A DNA stretch of 64,000 bases, taken from Chrysopilus asiliformis (Eukaryota > Arthropoda > Insecta > Diptera > Rhagionidae). How positions within the stretch are numbered: position 1 is the stretch's first letter; every line of letters begins with the position of its first letter. Of this stretch, positions 10,600 to 21,831 are shown one piece after another. The notes under the pieces were generated by a model, which had not been told where the DNA came from, searched no databases, and saw only the letters and a list, made by a program, of their open reading frames with translations. The stretch spans positions 27,959,530 to 28,023,529 of the forward strand of contig OZ035962.1 of NCBI GenBank assembly GCA_964034945.1, given 5' to 3'. Made by a program: the position numbers and the translations under genes.

Positions 10600-12851
10600 T
10601 GTAGCAGCAGGTTCGATCGGTCTCATAGATCGATGTTTACGAATTGATGTAGTCAGCTAAAGGCGATGTAGGCATGCTCGTGATCTTGCGGCTCAGCTCG
10701 CCGGATTGGGGTGGGGTTCTTGCCTTAGCTAACGTACACTAAACTTGCCACAAAAAAAAATACATGCCTGAAGGGGATGAAGGTGTCTCTCTCCTTTTTT
10801 TATAATCAAATAGGGATAAGGTCGGGATAAATAGGACTAGGGACGAAACTTGTCATCAAGCGATGCTCACTCTATACTAACTCATGGTTAGTGTAATGGT
10901 CGAGATAATCGGAATTATGTATGAGATAATTCATCCTCTTTCTCTCCACAGCCAGCCACAAAAAAAAACGAAATTCACTTCATAATGTAATATATTATAA
11001 CCGTTTTAAATGCCATTGAACATTAATTTAATCATCTAAATTCCGTAGTTAAATAATAAGTTAATCTTTTATATTCTTAAGTTTAGTCATTTAAGTTAAT
11101 TTTATAACAATTATGTAACATGCATTTATAGTTTATATAGTAATAATAATAAGATAAATAATTATATAATTAGGGTTAACATTAGGCTAGTTTTCAAAAA
11201 AAACTGCAGCCACTTAAAATTAATAGGACCAAGTGTAAATTTTCCTATTTAAAAAAAAATCGAAACAAAGAATAAATTCCCTAGGAGTATTTGGGCCCAA
11301 ATATGTACGCTAACTTAGGGATTTTAAGGGTTTAATACACCTTGCGCGAATAAACGAGCGTATAAGTAAGTGGCGACAGATTACAATAATAGAATACACA
11401 CAAATTAAACTTTACACTATATAAATAAGTTAATTTTAAATTCCAATATTATTTAAAAAAGAAAATTAATATATTTTTAATTTAGAAATCCTAATCTTAG
11501 CCTCTTAGCGATAACTGGAATTGAAGAACGGTTGTTCCCGGAACGGTTATGAGGACCATGCGGTATTCATCCCCAAAAATTTCGAATTTAGTTAATCTCA
11601 ACTTAGTTTATTTTAATTTTTATCTAATTTATAATCTAGCATTAAGATTTTATGCAGATATCTTAAAATGTTGTACTTTATTTAAATTTTTATTTCGTTT
11701 AACCTTATTTTATATTTTGAATGGGGAAAGACTGAAGAGGTTACGTTTTTTTTTTCTTTTCCACGCGGATATTAAAACTGCATTGAGTAAATTTTTATGT
11801 TTTTTCCTACGTAGTTTTTGATTTCAGCTGCAGACGTTCGACCGTGGAAAATATGCTTCGGTCTTATTTCTTCCTCAGCGTCCTTAAAATTTTACAGGAA
11901 CCAATATCGCCAGGAAACGCTGATTCTTGAAATTCAGAAGGATGATTCTGGAAACGGATTTTTCCTCTATTTCTCCCGAAACTACAGGCCGGAACCTTTC
12001 CGGTTCACCACGCGGTGCAATTTAGCCCAAGATATTCCTGGCTATTTTCCTTACTTTTTCAGTCTTTCCCCTGAACTGCCTAGATTTAAATATCCGATAA
12101 TTAATCCTATATTGGTCCTAGATTTTAGCTTTGGCTAAATGTGTCTATCTGACACTAAGTTAAAATGTCTAATGTGGAAACCGGATAGAGATTTACAATA
12201 AGGAATGGGTGTAAGTGGGTGTATGTGGGTCAAATTCGTTATTTTTAATATGACTGAATCAAATATTATCGTATCATCAGTGGTATCATATTTAAAAATC
12301 GAATTGAAAACTTGCGAATTTTTTGATACATTTAACTGATGATTTCCGATAATTATTTGCGTAAAATTGATCATTAATAAAGTCATCATGGGAAACTACT
12401 TTCTTTGCATATACTACGACTAACAACCTTTTCTTTTATAGAAATACAAGTTGCGTGATATACAATTGATGTGGGAGTAAGTAAAACAAACAACCACTAA
12501 TTGAAATTATCAATATGGCTGATTATAACTCTCTTCCCGAATGACCAACTCAATAACAGCTATCGCCGATGATAGTGTAATTGTTTGTGCTGAGATTTAT
12601 ATGTCGAACATGATCGTAAGCTTGTTTGATCTGTTTGGTCCAACTTGGTTGAACATTTTACTCTCTAAGTCATGTTGATATTCTTTTGTTTGTTATTTTC
12701 TTTTTCCTTTCGGTCTTTAATAGGTATGAACAGCTGATCGGATGGTCAATCGAATAAATTAAACAGTAATAAAATGGTCAGAGTTTTTTTTGTATTGAAT
12801 AACAAAATTTTGAAATCAAAAATTGTTTTGATTTTCCAGGCGGCGGTAACA
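10600..12851 (-). repeat. 3' LTR of the gypsy element
   Basis: 2252 bp, read as identical to 19199-21451 apart from A/T at about 10636 against 19236 and one T in the homopolymer near 11746-11755. The first and last bases (TGTAGCAGCAGG ... GGCGGTAACA on the plus strand) give TG/CA ends in either orientation. Plus-strand open frames of 90 and 106 codons (11549-11821 and 11818-12138) and a minus-strand frame of 84 codons (12135-12389) lie inside and recur in the other LTR. I have no evidence that they are translated. Confidence 0.95.
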
Positions 12852-13078
12852 GGGCCAAAAATTTCTATGAGCTTGCGAAATTGTAAGATTTGGAAAAACC
12901 ACGACGCTGGAAATGGTGTAATTAATAAGCAAAAAAACTGAAATAATTCAACGTGGGGAAGAACCCACATAAAGCCGGGCACAATTAGTAAAAAAAAAAG
13001 TAGAACTATTGTAACTCACAGAAATTACGTAGATTAATTTTGTACTATTTGAGTGGGCATCAATTATGTTTAAACTAT
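12852..13078 (-). other. 3' untranslated region of the gypsy element
   Basis: The sequence between the pol stop and the 3' LTR. A polypurine tract would normally abut the LTR on the coding strand. Here the coding strand just before the LTR reads AAATTTTTGGCCC, and no purine run is visible anywhere in these 227 nt. There is no env frame. Confidence 0.75.
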
Positions 13079-16000
13079 TTATGCTTTGAGGTCTTTAGCA
13101 TGATAGATAGCCACTTTTTTTGACGAAATATCTTCTATTTCGTACATATTTCTACCTATTTGACGTAAGATTTTCCCTGGAACGAATTTTGGGCATAACT
13201 TTGCATTTATATGCTTACTTTTATCGCTCAGCACAAAGTTTCTCCGGAAAATCATCTGACCTGGAGTATAGACATGGTTTCGACTTCGCAGATTATAATG
13301 TTTTGCTCCTTTCTCATAAGCTAGGTGTAACGCTTCTTTGATTTTATTTCTGATAAGTTCAAGATGGTGTTGCTTTGGAATGTTATTAAAATCAGGGTCT
13401 GCTAACATTCCTAATTTCCGACCAATTCTATAGTTACTAGCATGGGTTTGCATATTCAATCCGAAAAGGGCGAAATAAGGTGTGGTCCCTATAGCAGAAT
13501 GATAGGATGTTCTAAGCGCACATTCAATATCTGAAAGTCCAGCATCCCAATTCTTCTGATTCCCTTTTAAGCAGGAACGAATAGCGGCTAACACAGACCT
13601 GTTAACGCGTTCCGAAGCGTTGGACTGTGGCGCGTAATATGCAGTTTTCAGGTGTTTAACGCCAAAGTTATTTAAAAATGTTTGGAACTCGCGAGAAATG
13701 AACTGCTTTCCATTGTCCGTGTGGACTATTTCAGGTACTCCGAACTTTTTAAATATTTCCACATCTAAATATTTAATTATACTAGATGAATTAGCCTGTC
13801 GAAGAGGTTTGAGAAAAACGAACTTAGAGAAATGATCTAATACCACAAAGATGTAACAATTTCCAAGTTTTGACCGGGGATAAGGTCCCAGAAAATCCAT
13901 ATAAATTTTCTGAAAGGGTCGTTCGGTTACTGTTTCTGATCCCATGGGCGGACGTAGTATTGTATTATTGGATTTACATTCCTTACAAGAATCGCAGCAT
14001 CGCACGTAATCTCGCACTTGAGATGCCATATTTGGCCAAAAGTAAAATTCTCGAAGTCTTTTCAGGGTTTTAGCTATCCCGCCATGCGCAGCCTGACGCG
14101 ATTGATGAGCTTGAGAGACTAGGTTTTGGGTTAAACTAGATGGAATCCAAAGCTTCCATGCGTGTTCCTCCGTTAATGGATCACTATCACAGGGCATCGT
14201 ACGCTTGTAAACGTAACCGTCTATAATTTTCAAATCGGGCTGAAAATCCTGATTTTGCGAAATAACTTTTATTAAATCGGTATATTCAGATGACTTAAAC
14301 TCCTCGGAATCGAGGTCTACAGAAATTATATTGTCATCTAAGGATATTTCTTCCATCATAACCCTGGATAGTGTGTCGGGAACGATGTTTTTAGCACCCT
14401 TTCGGTGTTCTATCGTGAATGAAAAACTTTGAAGTTTTAGGCTCCACCTAGCCAATCTGCCACTCAAGTCTTTCAATCCCATCAACCATTTCAGACTGGC
14501 ATGATCGGTAATTATAGTAAACGGCATGCCTTCCACGTATTGACGAAATTTTTCGACGGCCGTGATAGCCGCGAGACATTCGCGCTCGGTTACGCTATAA
14601 TTTGTTTGAGCTTTATTTAATTTTTTTGATACGTAAGCGATCACACGTTCTTGATTGTTATCATCTAGCTGAAATAACACAGCTCCTATACCAACTGAAG
14701 AAGCATCGCACTGGATGTAGAAGTGTCTGGAAAAGTCTGGATGGGTAAGTATTGGTGAAGTAGTCAATGCCTCCTTTAATTTTTCGAAGGATGCTCGAGC
14801 TTCCTCTGTAATCCTGAATTTTGTCGATTTTTTTAGAGTTTCAGTGAGGGGCGCCGATATTGTTGCATAATCTTTAACGAATTTGCGATACCATCCCGAC
14901 ATTCCCAGGAAACGTCTCATCTGGCGAACCGTGGATGGTACCGGAAAATCGGTGATAGCGGAAATCTTATCAGGGTCTGTCTTTAAATTACCGCCTCCAA
15001 CAATGAACCCAAGGTATTTTAATTCACGAAAACAGAATTTCGACTTCGCCAGGTTGATAGTGAGATTGGCACTTCTTAAACAATCGGCTACTTCATTCAA
15101 TAGTCTAATGTGTTCATCAAAATGGGCAGACACAATGAGAAGGTCGTCTAGATACACGAAGACTTTGTCCCGTAACCTGGAAGGTATCACCTTATCCATG
15201 AGCCTGCATAATCTCTGCGGGCTATTGCAGAGGCCGAAAGCCATAACGGTGAATTGGTATAACGGCTTACCAGGGATTGTAAAGGCGGTTTTAGCCCTAC
15301 TCTGTCTCTCCAGCGGTATCTGCCAAAACGCGTCGTTTAAGTCTATGCTACTGATGAACATAGTATCTTGTAGACGGCTTAGCAGCCCCTCTATATGAGG
15401 AAGGGGATAGGCGTCTTTGACTGTGAGTTTGTTGACCTTTCTGGAGTCTAAGCATAGTCGATTTTTGCCTGGTTTCCTTACCAAGACCACGGGACTAGAC
15501 CATGGGCTGTCAGACTCCTCTATCACACCCAGTCGCAGCATCCTATCCACCTCCTCATACAGAGGGGACTGTACCGCTGGGGAGACAGGGTAATGCCTTT
15601 GTTTTACGGGAACTGCGTCTCCCGTATCAATACTATGCTCCTCTAAATGTGTTCGACCCAACCCATATTTATTAGAACACATGAAACGGTCTTTCGCTAA
15701 ATCCAGTTGATGTTGTTGTTCAAGAGTAAGATCGTGCTGATTAAAATCATTTTTGGTTATATCCAGGCTACTGATGAGGTGAGGGGCGATTCGAAAAAGT
15801 TGCCAAAAATCAGTCCCCAGATACAATACTTGTTCCAAACTTGGTACAAGAAATATAGTTACGGTTTCCGTGCAGGATTGATACTTTACAGGTACTCGTA
15901 CTTGACCTACAATTATTTGGCCTTTCCCATCGGCAGTACGAATTTGCGATTTGTACGGAAAAACTTCTAATTTTAATTGCTTAACTAGCTCTAGACACCC

Positions 16001-16573
16001 TTTTCCTAGGCAAGTGATATTCGCACCACTATCCAAAAGTCCCATGATTGACACACCGGCAATCTCAACCTTTGCATAAGGGCGTAAATCTGTTAAAGTG
16101 GCCAAAGATGAACTAGATATAGACCAACGTACTGCTTTTCTATCGCGAAATCGTTGCCTAGCTCTGAGAATTTTTTTCGACGGAGTCTTATTGTAGTTTA
16201 CCGGAAAGAATACACTGTTATTACTAAAAATTTCTTGGCGTTTAGCTAAATATTCTCTAAGTCGTATATGATATGGTTTTATAATTTTAACGTTAGTATT
16301 AGAATTAGCATCCTTAGTTGCATAATGATTAGGTTTTAAGATAGAAATAGGTTTAGATATATTATTAGGTAATTCTTCAGATGTTGAAATATTTAAGTTC
16401 GTGAAAGCAAGGTTTTTCATTTCTTCTCTGGGAGAAGTTGGTTGGAACGCAACTTGTCTCCCGGATTCGTTGCGTCCCGATTCATGTTTAAATGACAGCG
16501 GCGACAGTCTCGGCTGGTGACATTCTCCATTCCGCACCTGTAGCAGAAGAGATGACGCTGAGTTGAAGGACAA
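13079..16573 (-). CDS. pol: gypsy Pol polyprotein (PR-RT-RNaseH-IN)
   Basis: A 1164-codon open frame. Residue positions visible: aspartic protease LLDSGAN near 179-185; reverse transcriptase about 340-560 with YLDD at 474-477; RNase H about 617-740 with the acidic residues CDAS (D623), TERE (E665), ITDH (D690) and PDTLSR (D733); integrase zinc-binding HHCC region about 823-866; integrase core D893 (YMDF), D953 (HTDN) and E988 (SERVNR), so the D-D-35-E spacing is intact. A basic C-terminal tail follows. All catalytic residues are present, so the polyprotein looks functional. The frame overlaps gag by 157 nt and lies -1 relative to it, so it is probably made as Gag-Pol by -1 frameshifting. The ATG at 16573 is only the first in the frame; I could not identify the slippery site. 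Confidence 0.95.
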   Translation of the reverse strand: MSFNSASSLLLQVRNGECHQPRLSPLSFKHESGRNESGRQVAFQPTSPREEMKNLAFTNLNISTSEELPNNISKPISILKPNHYATKDANSNTNVKIIKPYHIRLREYLAKRQEIFSNNSVFFPVNYNKTPSKKILRARQRFRDRKAVRWSISSSSLATLTDLRPYAKVEIAGVSIMGLLDSGANITCLGKGCLELVKQLKLEVFPYKSQIRTADGKGQIIVGQVRVPVKYQSCTETVTIFLVPSLEQVLYLGTDFWQLFRIAPHLISSLDITKNDFNQHDLTLEQQHQLDLAKDRFMCSNKYGLGRTHLEEHSIDTGDAVPVKQRHYPVSPAVQSPLYEEVDRMLRLGVIEESDSPWSSPVVLVRKPGKNRLCLDSRKVNKLTVKDAYPLPHIEGLLSRLQDTMFISSIDLNDAFWQIPLERQSRAKTAFTIPGKPLYQFTVMAFGLCNSPQRLCRLMDKVIPSRLRDKVFVYLDDLLIVSAHFDEHIRLLNEVADCLRSANLTINLAKSKFCFRELKYLGFIVGGGNLKTDPDKISAITDFPVPSTVRQMRRFLGMSGWYRKFVKDYATISAPLTETLKKSTKFRITEEARASFEKLKEALTTSPILTHPDFSRHFYIQCDASSVGIGAVLFQLDDNNQERVIAYVSKKLNKAQTNYSVTERECLAAITAVEKFRQYVEGMPFTIITDHASLKWLMGLKDLSGRLARWSLKLQSFSFTIEHRKGAKNIVPDTLSRVMMEEISLDDNIISVDLDSEEFKSSEYTDLIKVISQNQDFQPDLKIIDGYVYKRTMPCDSDPLTEEHAWKLWIPSSLTQNLVSQAHQSRQAAHGGIAKTLKRLREFYFWPNMASQVRDYVRCCDSCKECKSNNTILRPPMGSETVTERPFQKIYMDFLGPYPRSKLGNCYIFVVLDHFSKFVFLKPLRQANSSSIIKYLDVEIFKKFGVPEIVHTDNGKQFISREFQTFLNNFGVKHLKTAYYAPQSNASERVNRSVLAAIRSCLKGNQKNWDAGLSDIECALRTSYHSAIGTTPYFALFGLNMQTHASNYRIGRKLGMLADPDFNNIPKQHHLELIRNKIKEALHLAYEKGAKHYNLRSRNHVYTPGQMIFRRNFVLSDKSKHINAKLCPKFVPGKILRQIGRNMYEIEDISSKKVAIYHAKDLKA

Positions 16574-18222
16574 TCGTAAAATGTATGGCCCGTGGCCTTA
16601 CAGTTCCAACATACCAAACCAGATTTGTTAGATTGTACTCCAGCTTGAGGATTTGTAGTCCCTTGGTGCCGTACCGCTTCTATGAATTTTTCTTCATTCC
16701 ACTGATCCGAATCAAATCCGTTTCCATCTAATTCGTTTACCTTACGTGTAGGTGGAATATTTCTCATTCGAGAAAAGTCTTGACTTCCAAAAGAATATTC
16801 CGCAGTTCGACACGCATCTCGAAGATGCTCGAGGGTATAAATAGTCATTGGGTAAACGTAATGGGTTAAATATGGTTTTATATTTTGTTTCACCAAGTTT
16901 ATTAAATCATGTTCAGGCAAAGGAGCTCTCATTTTATTGCGTAAGTTGGTAATTTCCTCAAAGTAATCATCGAAAGTTTCGTTCGACTTCTGTTTCCGTT
17001 CCAGAATCTTATGAATAAGCACTAGATCCGTTTCCGAAGTCTTAAATTGTCGGAAAAGTGCCAAGCGCAGTTCCGGCCACTTCAGATTAGGGGTCTGTCT
17101 CCGATATTGCCACAACCATTTTTTTGCATTTCCGTTCAACAGCAATTGAAAGTTTTTAAGAATATCAGGCCAGGGAGTTTGGTGATGAGCTTGCATATAC
17201 TCCACCTGGAAAATGAAATCTTCGATTGTCATTGATTTTGGCGTACCATCATAGCATATGCCCCATTTGTTTAGGTCAAATCTAAGTGGAATCTTCATTG
17301 GATATTGATAAGAAAAATTTGGCTGACTTAGCGGTGGTAGTAAAGGCAATTGATACTGTGGTGGAAAAGAATTTTGGTTATGACTTTGAAATGAAGATGA
17401 TGGTATTGGCATTTCATTTTGAAACTGAGGCAGATTATGAGACTGACCTGAAATCATAGATGGAAGTGACGACTGAATACCTTGATTTTGAAATACAGGT
17501 GTATTTCGAGTCTCATATGGCATTTTAATTTGATTTTGAGCTTTAACAGCATGTGAGGATTGCTCTAACTGTTGACGAACTAAGTTCTGAAATTGCTCAA
17601 TTTGGGCTAGAAAACTAGGGTACAACATATTAGTAATAAAATTTTGATCCCCTTGACTGGTTAACAGCGGAACATGATTATTGTGAATAGGGATTTGCAT
17701 CGCCGCCGATGAAGCAGTCGCTTCATTATTGCTGGGGATATTATTTCCTGTTTGCAAATCTGAACTCTGAAAAGAAGTTCCTCTATTTAGCTCCGTGTTA
17801 GCTTCTTGGTTGTCTGGGATTTCCTTTGAAACAGATATAGAAGTTGACGGTTGTAGGGAAAGTAATTGGGCTTGCAAGGTCGCAATTACTTCTTCTAGAT
17901 GTTTTAGGTTTATCGTTTGATTCCCTAAAGTTCTGGTATCTTGTGCACCATCACCCGTTTGAGCAGTTTCTCTTCCTGCGGTATCATCTAGTGATCCTAC
18001 ACGAGCAGGTGAGACCGTATTGCTCCTAGATTGACTTGGAGGATTATCTTGGGGAACACTCAAGTTAGGCGAGTTGGCGTCGGGTGGAGGGGTTCTAAAC
18101 ATTTTGGGATCTATATTTAATACTCTACAAAATGACTCAGTTAATATACGGTTCTCGTCAAAAGAAAGGTTTCGTCTATCTTTTACAGCGGCCTTATAAA
18201 GATGAAATAAATATTCGTTCAT
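16417..18222 (-). CDS. gag: gypsy Gag protein
   Basis: A 601-codon open frame. The first 300 residues are rich in Q, N, S and P. A retrotransposon Gag capsid-like domain follows at about 315-490 (the region with GTPKSMTIEDFIFQVEYMQA, then FRQFKTSETD and the FDDYFEEITNLRNKM segment). The nucleocapsid-like end has one canonical CCHC knuckle (CWNCKATGHTFYDC, 538-551) and a second cysteine box (CYRCGMENVTSRDC, 560-573) in which the histidine position is valine. It should assemble the particle and package element RNA. It begins after the leader and ends within the pol overlap. The start at 18222 is the first ATG of the frame. Confidence 0.93.
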   Translation of the reverse strand: MNEYLFHLYKAAVKDRRNLSFDENRILTESFCRVLNIDPKMFRTPPPDANSPNLSVPQDNPPSQSRSNTVSPARVGSLDDTAGRETAQTGDGAQDTRTLGNQTINLKHLEEVIATLQAQLLSLQPSTSISVSKEIPDNQEANTELNRGTSFQSSDLQTGNNIPSNNEATASSAAMQIPIHNNHVPLLTSQGDQNFITNMLYPSFLAQIEQFQNLVRQQLEQSSHAVKAQNQIKMPYETRNTPVFQNQGIQSSLPSMISGQSHNLPQFQNEMPIPSSSFQSHNQNSFPPQYQLPLLPPLSQPNFSYQYPMKIPLRFDLNKWGICYDGTPKSMTIEDFIFQVEYMQAHHQTPWPDILKNFQLLLNGNAKKWLWQYRRQTPNLKWPELRLALFRQFKTSETDLVLIHKILERKQKSNETFDDYFEEITNLRNKMRAPLPEHDLINLVKQNIKPYLTHYVYPMTIYTLEHLRDACRTAEYSFGSQDFSRMRNIPPTRKVNELDGNGFDSDQWNEEKFIEAVRHQGTTNPQAGVQSNKSGLVCWNCKATGHTFYDCPSTQRHLFCYRCGMENVTSRDCRRCHLNMNRDATNPGDKLRSNQLLPEKK

Positions 18223-19176
18223 GCCCTAAGACAATTACTTAAAAAAATTGTTTCTGCTCAACCAGATCCGATATTACAATTCGCAATGCACTATCAGCTT
18301 CGATCGTGTATGATTAATTATGATCAAACTAGGGTATAAGTATTTTATGGACAATACCTTACGGAATACGAGTAGGTAATAACTAATAATAATTATAGGT
18401 AATAATAAATAGGTATAACTGTTAATTTTTGTTTGACAATCTAACTATATTCATATATTGTGGTGGCTGTGAAGATAATAGAGAAGAACCTTATACTTGG
18501 CATAATTAGCTTGATGACTGAAAGATTTTAGTTGGGGGAAAAAAAAACTTTACTTACTTATGTCTCTAGCATTTCGATATGACAGCGCGAAACAAATTAA
18601 TGTTTATTGCTTCGGGAAGCACATCCAAACACTAAAAGACTTCATTGCTTGATACGTTAAAAATACTTTAAACCAATGTTTGCAATATTTCGGCAAGCGA
18701 ATAGTTTTGCTACAAGCTATACTCCTTCGCGACTCAAAATAAAGCTAGCCAATGTTCAAGTTTATTGTATACTCCTTATGCTTTGTTTCTACAAAAAGTA
18801 CCTTCGATCTTGTTTCGTCTTCAACATCAAAGCAATGAAATTTGTTTTGATTATGCTTTCTCACATCGAATGTAGCATAGCAGCTGATAGCATTATGTCG
18901 AAACTTTATGCTTCAGGACCAATGCACATCAATAAAAGATCACAGAATCAAAGTATCAAAAGAAAAGAGAGAGGGAAAAAATTTGGGAAAGTGATAAAAT
19001 TCATTTGAAATTTAGGAAATAAGGGTTTGTGATGGATAAAACTTAATTTGGACTTTAGTTCGTGAAGAACTTACTAGACATTAAGAACTTTAATTAAATT
19101 CGATGTCAAGTGATATATCCGTCATGGATATAGTCTAATAGCAGCAGGCTTCGTCCGTAAAGGAGTTGGCCTGAAT
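18223..19176 (-). other. gypsy leader between primer site and gag
   Basis: About 0.95 kb of untranslated leader in the element's orientation, where the packaging signal would be expected. A 110-codon plus-strand frame (18676-19008) is antisense and has no recognisable features. Confidence 0.7.
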
Positions 19177-19194
19177 GCTCAACGTTGGGCGCCA
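19177..19194 (-). promoter_or_regulatory. Primer-binding site, tRNA-Lys type
   Basis: On the coding strand it reads TGGCGCCCAACGTTGAGC, four nucleotides inside the 5' LTR. The first twelve bases match the complement of the 3' end of insect tRNA-Lys (CTT type, ending ...CGTTGGGCGCCA); the last six match only partly. This is the primer class used by Drosophila gypsy and several retroviruses, cited from general knowledge. Confidence 0.85.
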
Positions 19195-19198
19195 TTTT

Positions 19199-21451
19199 TG
19201 TAGCAGCAGGTTCGATCGGTCTCATAGATCGATGTTTACGAATTGTTGTAGTCAGCTAAAGGCGATGTAGGCATGCTCGTGATCTTGCGGCTCAGCTCGC
19301 CGGATTGGGGTGGGGTTCTTGCCTTAGCTAACGTACACTAAACTTGCCACAAAAAAAAATACATGCCTGAAGGGGATGAAGGTGTCTCTCTCCTTTTTTT
19401 ATAATCAAATAGGGATAAGGTCGGGATAAATAGGACTAGGGACGAAACTTGTCATCAAGCGATGCTCACTCTATACTAACTCATGGTTAGTGTAATGGTC
19501 GAGATAATCGGAATTATGTATGAGATAATTCATCCTCTTTCTCTCCACAGCCAGCCACAAAAAAAAACGAAATTCACTTCATAATGTAATATATTATAAC
19601 CGTTTTAAATGCCATTGAACATTAATTTAATCATCTAAATTCCGTAGTTAAATAATAAGTTAATCTTTTATATTCTTAAGTTTAGTCATTTAAGTTAATT
19701 TTATAACAATTATGTAACATGCATTTATAGTTTATATAGTAATAATAATAAGATAAATAATTATATAATTAGGGTTAACATTAGGCTAGTTTTCAAAAAA
19801 AACTGCAGCCACTTAAAATTAATAGGACCAAGTGTAAATTTTCCTATTTAAAAAAAAATCGAAACAAAGAATAAATTCCCTAGGAGTATTTGGGCCCAAA
19901 TATGTACGCTAACTTAGGGATTTTAAGGGTTTAATACACCTTGCGCGAATAAACGAGCGTATAAGTAAGTGGCGACAGATTACAATAATAGAATACACAC
20001 AAATTAAACTTTACACTATATAAATAAGTTAATTTTAAATTCCAATATTATTTAAAAAAGAAAATTAATATATTTTTAATTTAGAAATCCTAATCTTAGC
20101 CTCTTAGCGATAACTGGAATTGAAGAACGGTTGTTCCCGGAACGGTTATGAGGACCATGCGGTATTCATCCCCAAAAATTTCGAATTTAGTTAATCTCAA
20201 CTTAGTTTATTTTAATTTTTATCTAATTTATAATCTAGCATTAAGATTTTATGCAGATATCTTAAAATGTTGTACTTTATTTAAATTTTTATTTCGTTTA
20301 ACCTTATTTTATATTTTGAATGGGGAAAGACTGAAGAGGTTACGTTTTTTTTTTTCTTTTCCACGCGGATATTAAAACTGCATTGAGTAAATTTTTATGT
20401 TTTTTCCTACGTAGTTTTTGATTTCAGCTGCAGACGTTCGACCGTGGAAAATATGCTTCGGTCTTATTTCTTCCTCAGCGTCCTTAAAATTTTACAGGAA
20501 CCAATATCGCCAGGAAACGCTGATTCTTGAAATTCAGAAGGATGATTCTGGAAACGGATTTTTCCTCTATTTCTCCCGAAACTACAGGCCGGAACCTTTC
20601 CGGTTCACCACGCGGTGCAATTTAGCCCAAGATATTCCTGGCTATTTTCCTTACTTTTTCAGTCTTTCCCCTGAACTGCCTAGATTTAAATATCCGATAA
20701 TTAATCCTATATTGGTCCTAGATTTTAGCTTTGGCTAAATGTGTCTATCTGACACTAAGTTAAAATGTCTAATGTGGAAACCGGATAGAGATTTACAATA
20801 AGGAATGGGTGTAAGTGGGTGTATGTGGGTCAAATTCGTTATTTTTAATATGACTGAATCAAATATTATCGTATCATCAGTGGTATCATATTTAAAAATC
20901 GAATTGAAAACTTGCGAATTTTTTGATACATTTAACTGATGATTTCCGATAATTATTTGCGTAAAATTGATCATTAATAAAGTCATCATGGGAAACTACT
21001 TTCTTTGCATATACTACGACTAACAACCTTTTCTTTTATAGAAATACAAGTTGCGTGATATACAATTGATGTGGGAGTAAGTAAAACAAACAACCACTAA
21101 TTGAAATTATCAATATGGCTGATTATAACTCTCTTCCCGAATGACCAACTCAATAACAGCTATCGCCGATGATAGTGTAATTGTTTGTGCTGAGATTTAT
21201 ATGTCGAACATGATCGTAAGCTTGTTTGATCTGTTTGGTCCAACTTGGTTGAACATTTTACTCTCTAAGTCATGTTGATATTCTTTTGTTTGTTATTTTC
21301 TTTTTCCTTTCGGTCTTTAATAGGTATGAACAGCTGATCGGATGGTCAATCGAATAAATTAAACAGTAATAAAATGGTCAGAGTTTTTTTTGTATTGAAT
21401 AACAAAATTTTGAAATCAAAAATTGTTTTGATTTTCCAGGCGGCGGTAACA
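19199..21451 (-). repeat. 5' LTR of the gypsy element
   Basis: 2253 bp and the transcriptional control region of the element. It is nearly identical to 10600-12851 and carries the same internal open frames (20148-20375, 20418-20738, 20735-20989). The first of these is shortened by the one-base homopolymer difference, which argues against selection on it. LTRs above 2 kb are unusually long for this superfamily. Confidence 0.95.
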
Positions 21452-21455
21452 AAAT

Positions 21456-21831
21456 TCAATTAAATTTAATAAATCTTTTGTAATACTATCAGGCCAGTTT
21501 GCTAATACAAGTCATAACTATTTAAGTTATGCTTAGCCTTCTTAAACCATTGAAATTCTGGCACTTAACAAATTTAAGTTCGACATAAGTTGCTAAGTTT
21601 CGTTGGTGCAAACCGCTCGCAGTGGCCACAAGTAGAACCCGCTTTCGACTTAAGTCGCTTCTCAAATATAAGCTATATTTGAACTTGCTAAAAGAATGTT
21701 ATAGCTTCACATGAAAATCGACTTTAGCTATTATTGCTTGTGGCCACAGATATGTATATGAAGTTCAAGAAAAACTTGAAGTAACACTACTAGTCGAATA
21801 GTGACACAATAGTAACGCAAAAAGACTTCTT
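21456..21831. other. No recognisable gene
   Basis: Flank of the gypsy insertion, AT-rich, with no recognisable feature. Confidence 0.5.

Larger units (their letters stand above)
10600..21451 (-). mobile_element. Complete Ty3/gypsy LTR retrotransposon
   Basis: A 10.85-kb element on the minus strand with two 2.25-kb direct LTRs that begin TG and end CA, flanked by the 4-bp duplication AAAT (10596-10599 and 21452-21455). In element order it holds the 5' LTR (19199-21451), a tRNA-Lys-type primer site 4 nt inside, a leader of about 0.95 kb, gag, pol in the -1 frame, 227 nt of 3' untranslated sequence and the 3' LTR. Domain order protease, reverse transcriptase, RNase H, integrase is diagnostic of Ty3/gypsy. 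There is no third (env-like) frame. Both frames are open and the LTRs are nearly identical, so it inserted recently and may still be active. Confidence 0.97.

Noticed and set aside
13079..18222. env-bearing endogenous retrovirus
   Set aside because: There is only 227 nt between pol and the 3' LTR and no third frame, so this is an env-less gypsy retrotransposon.
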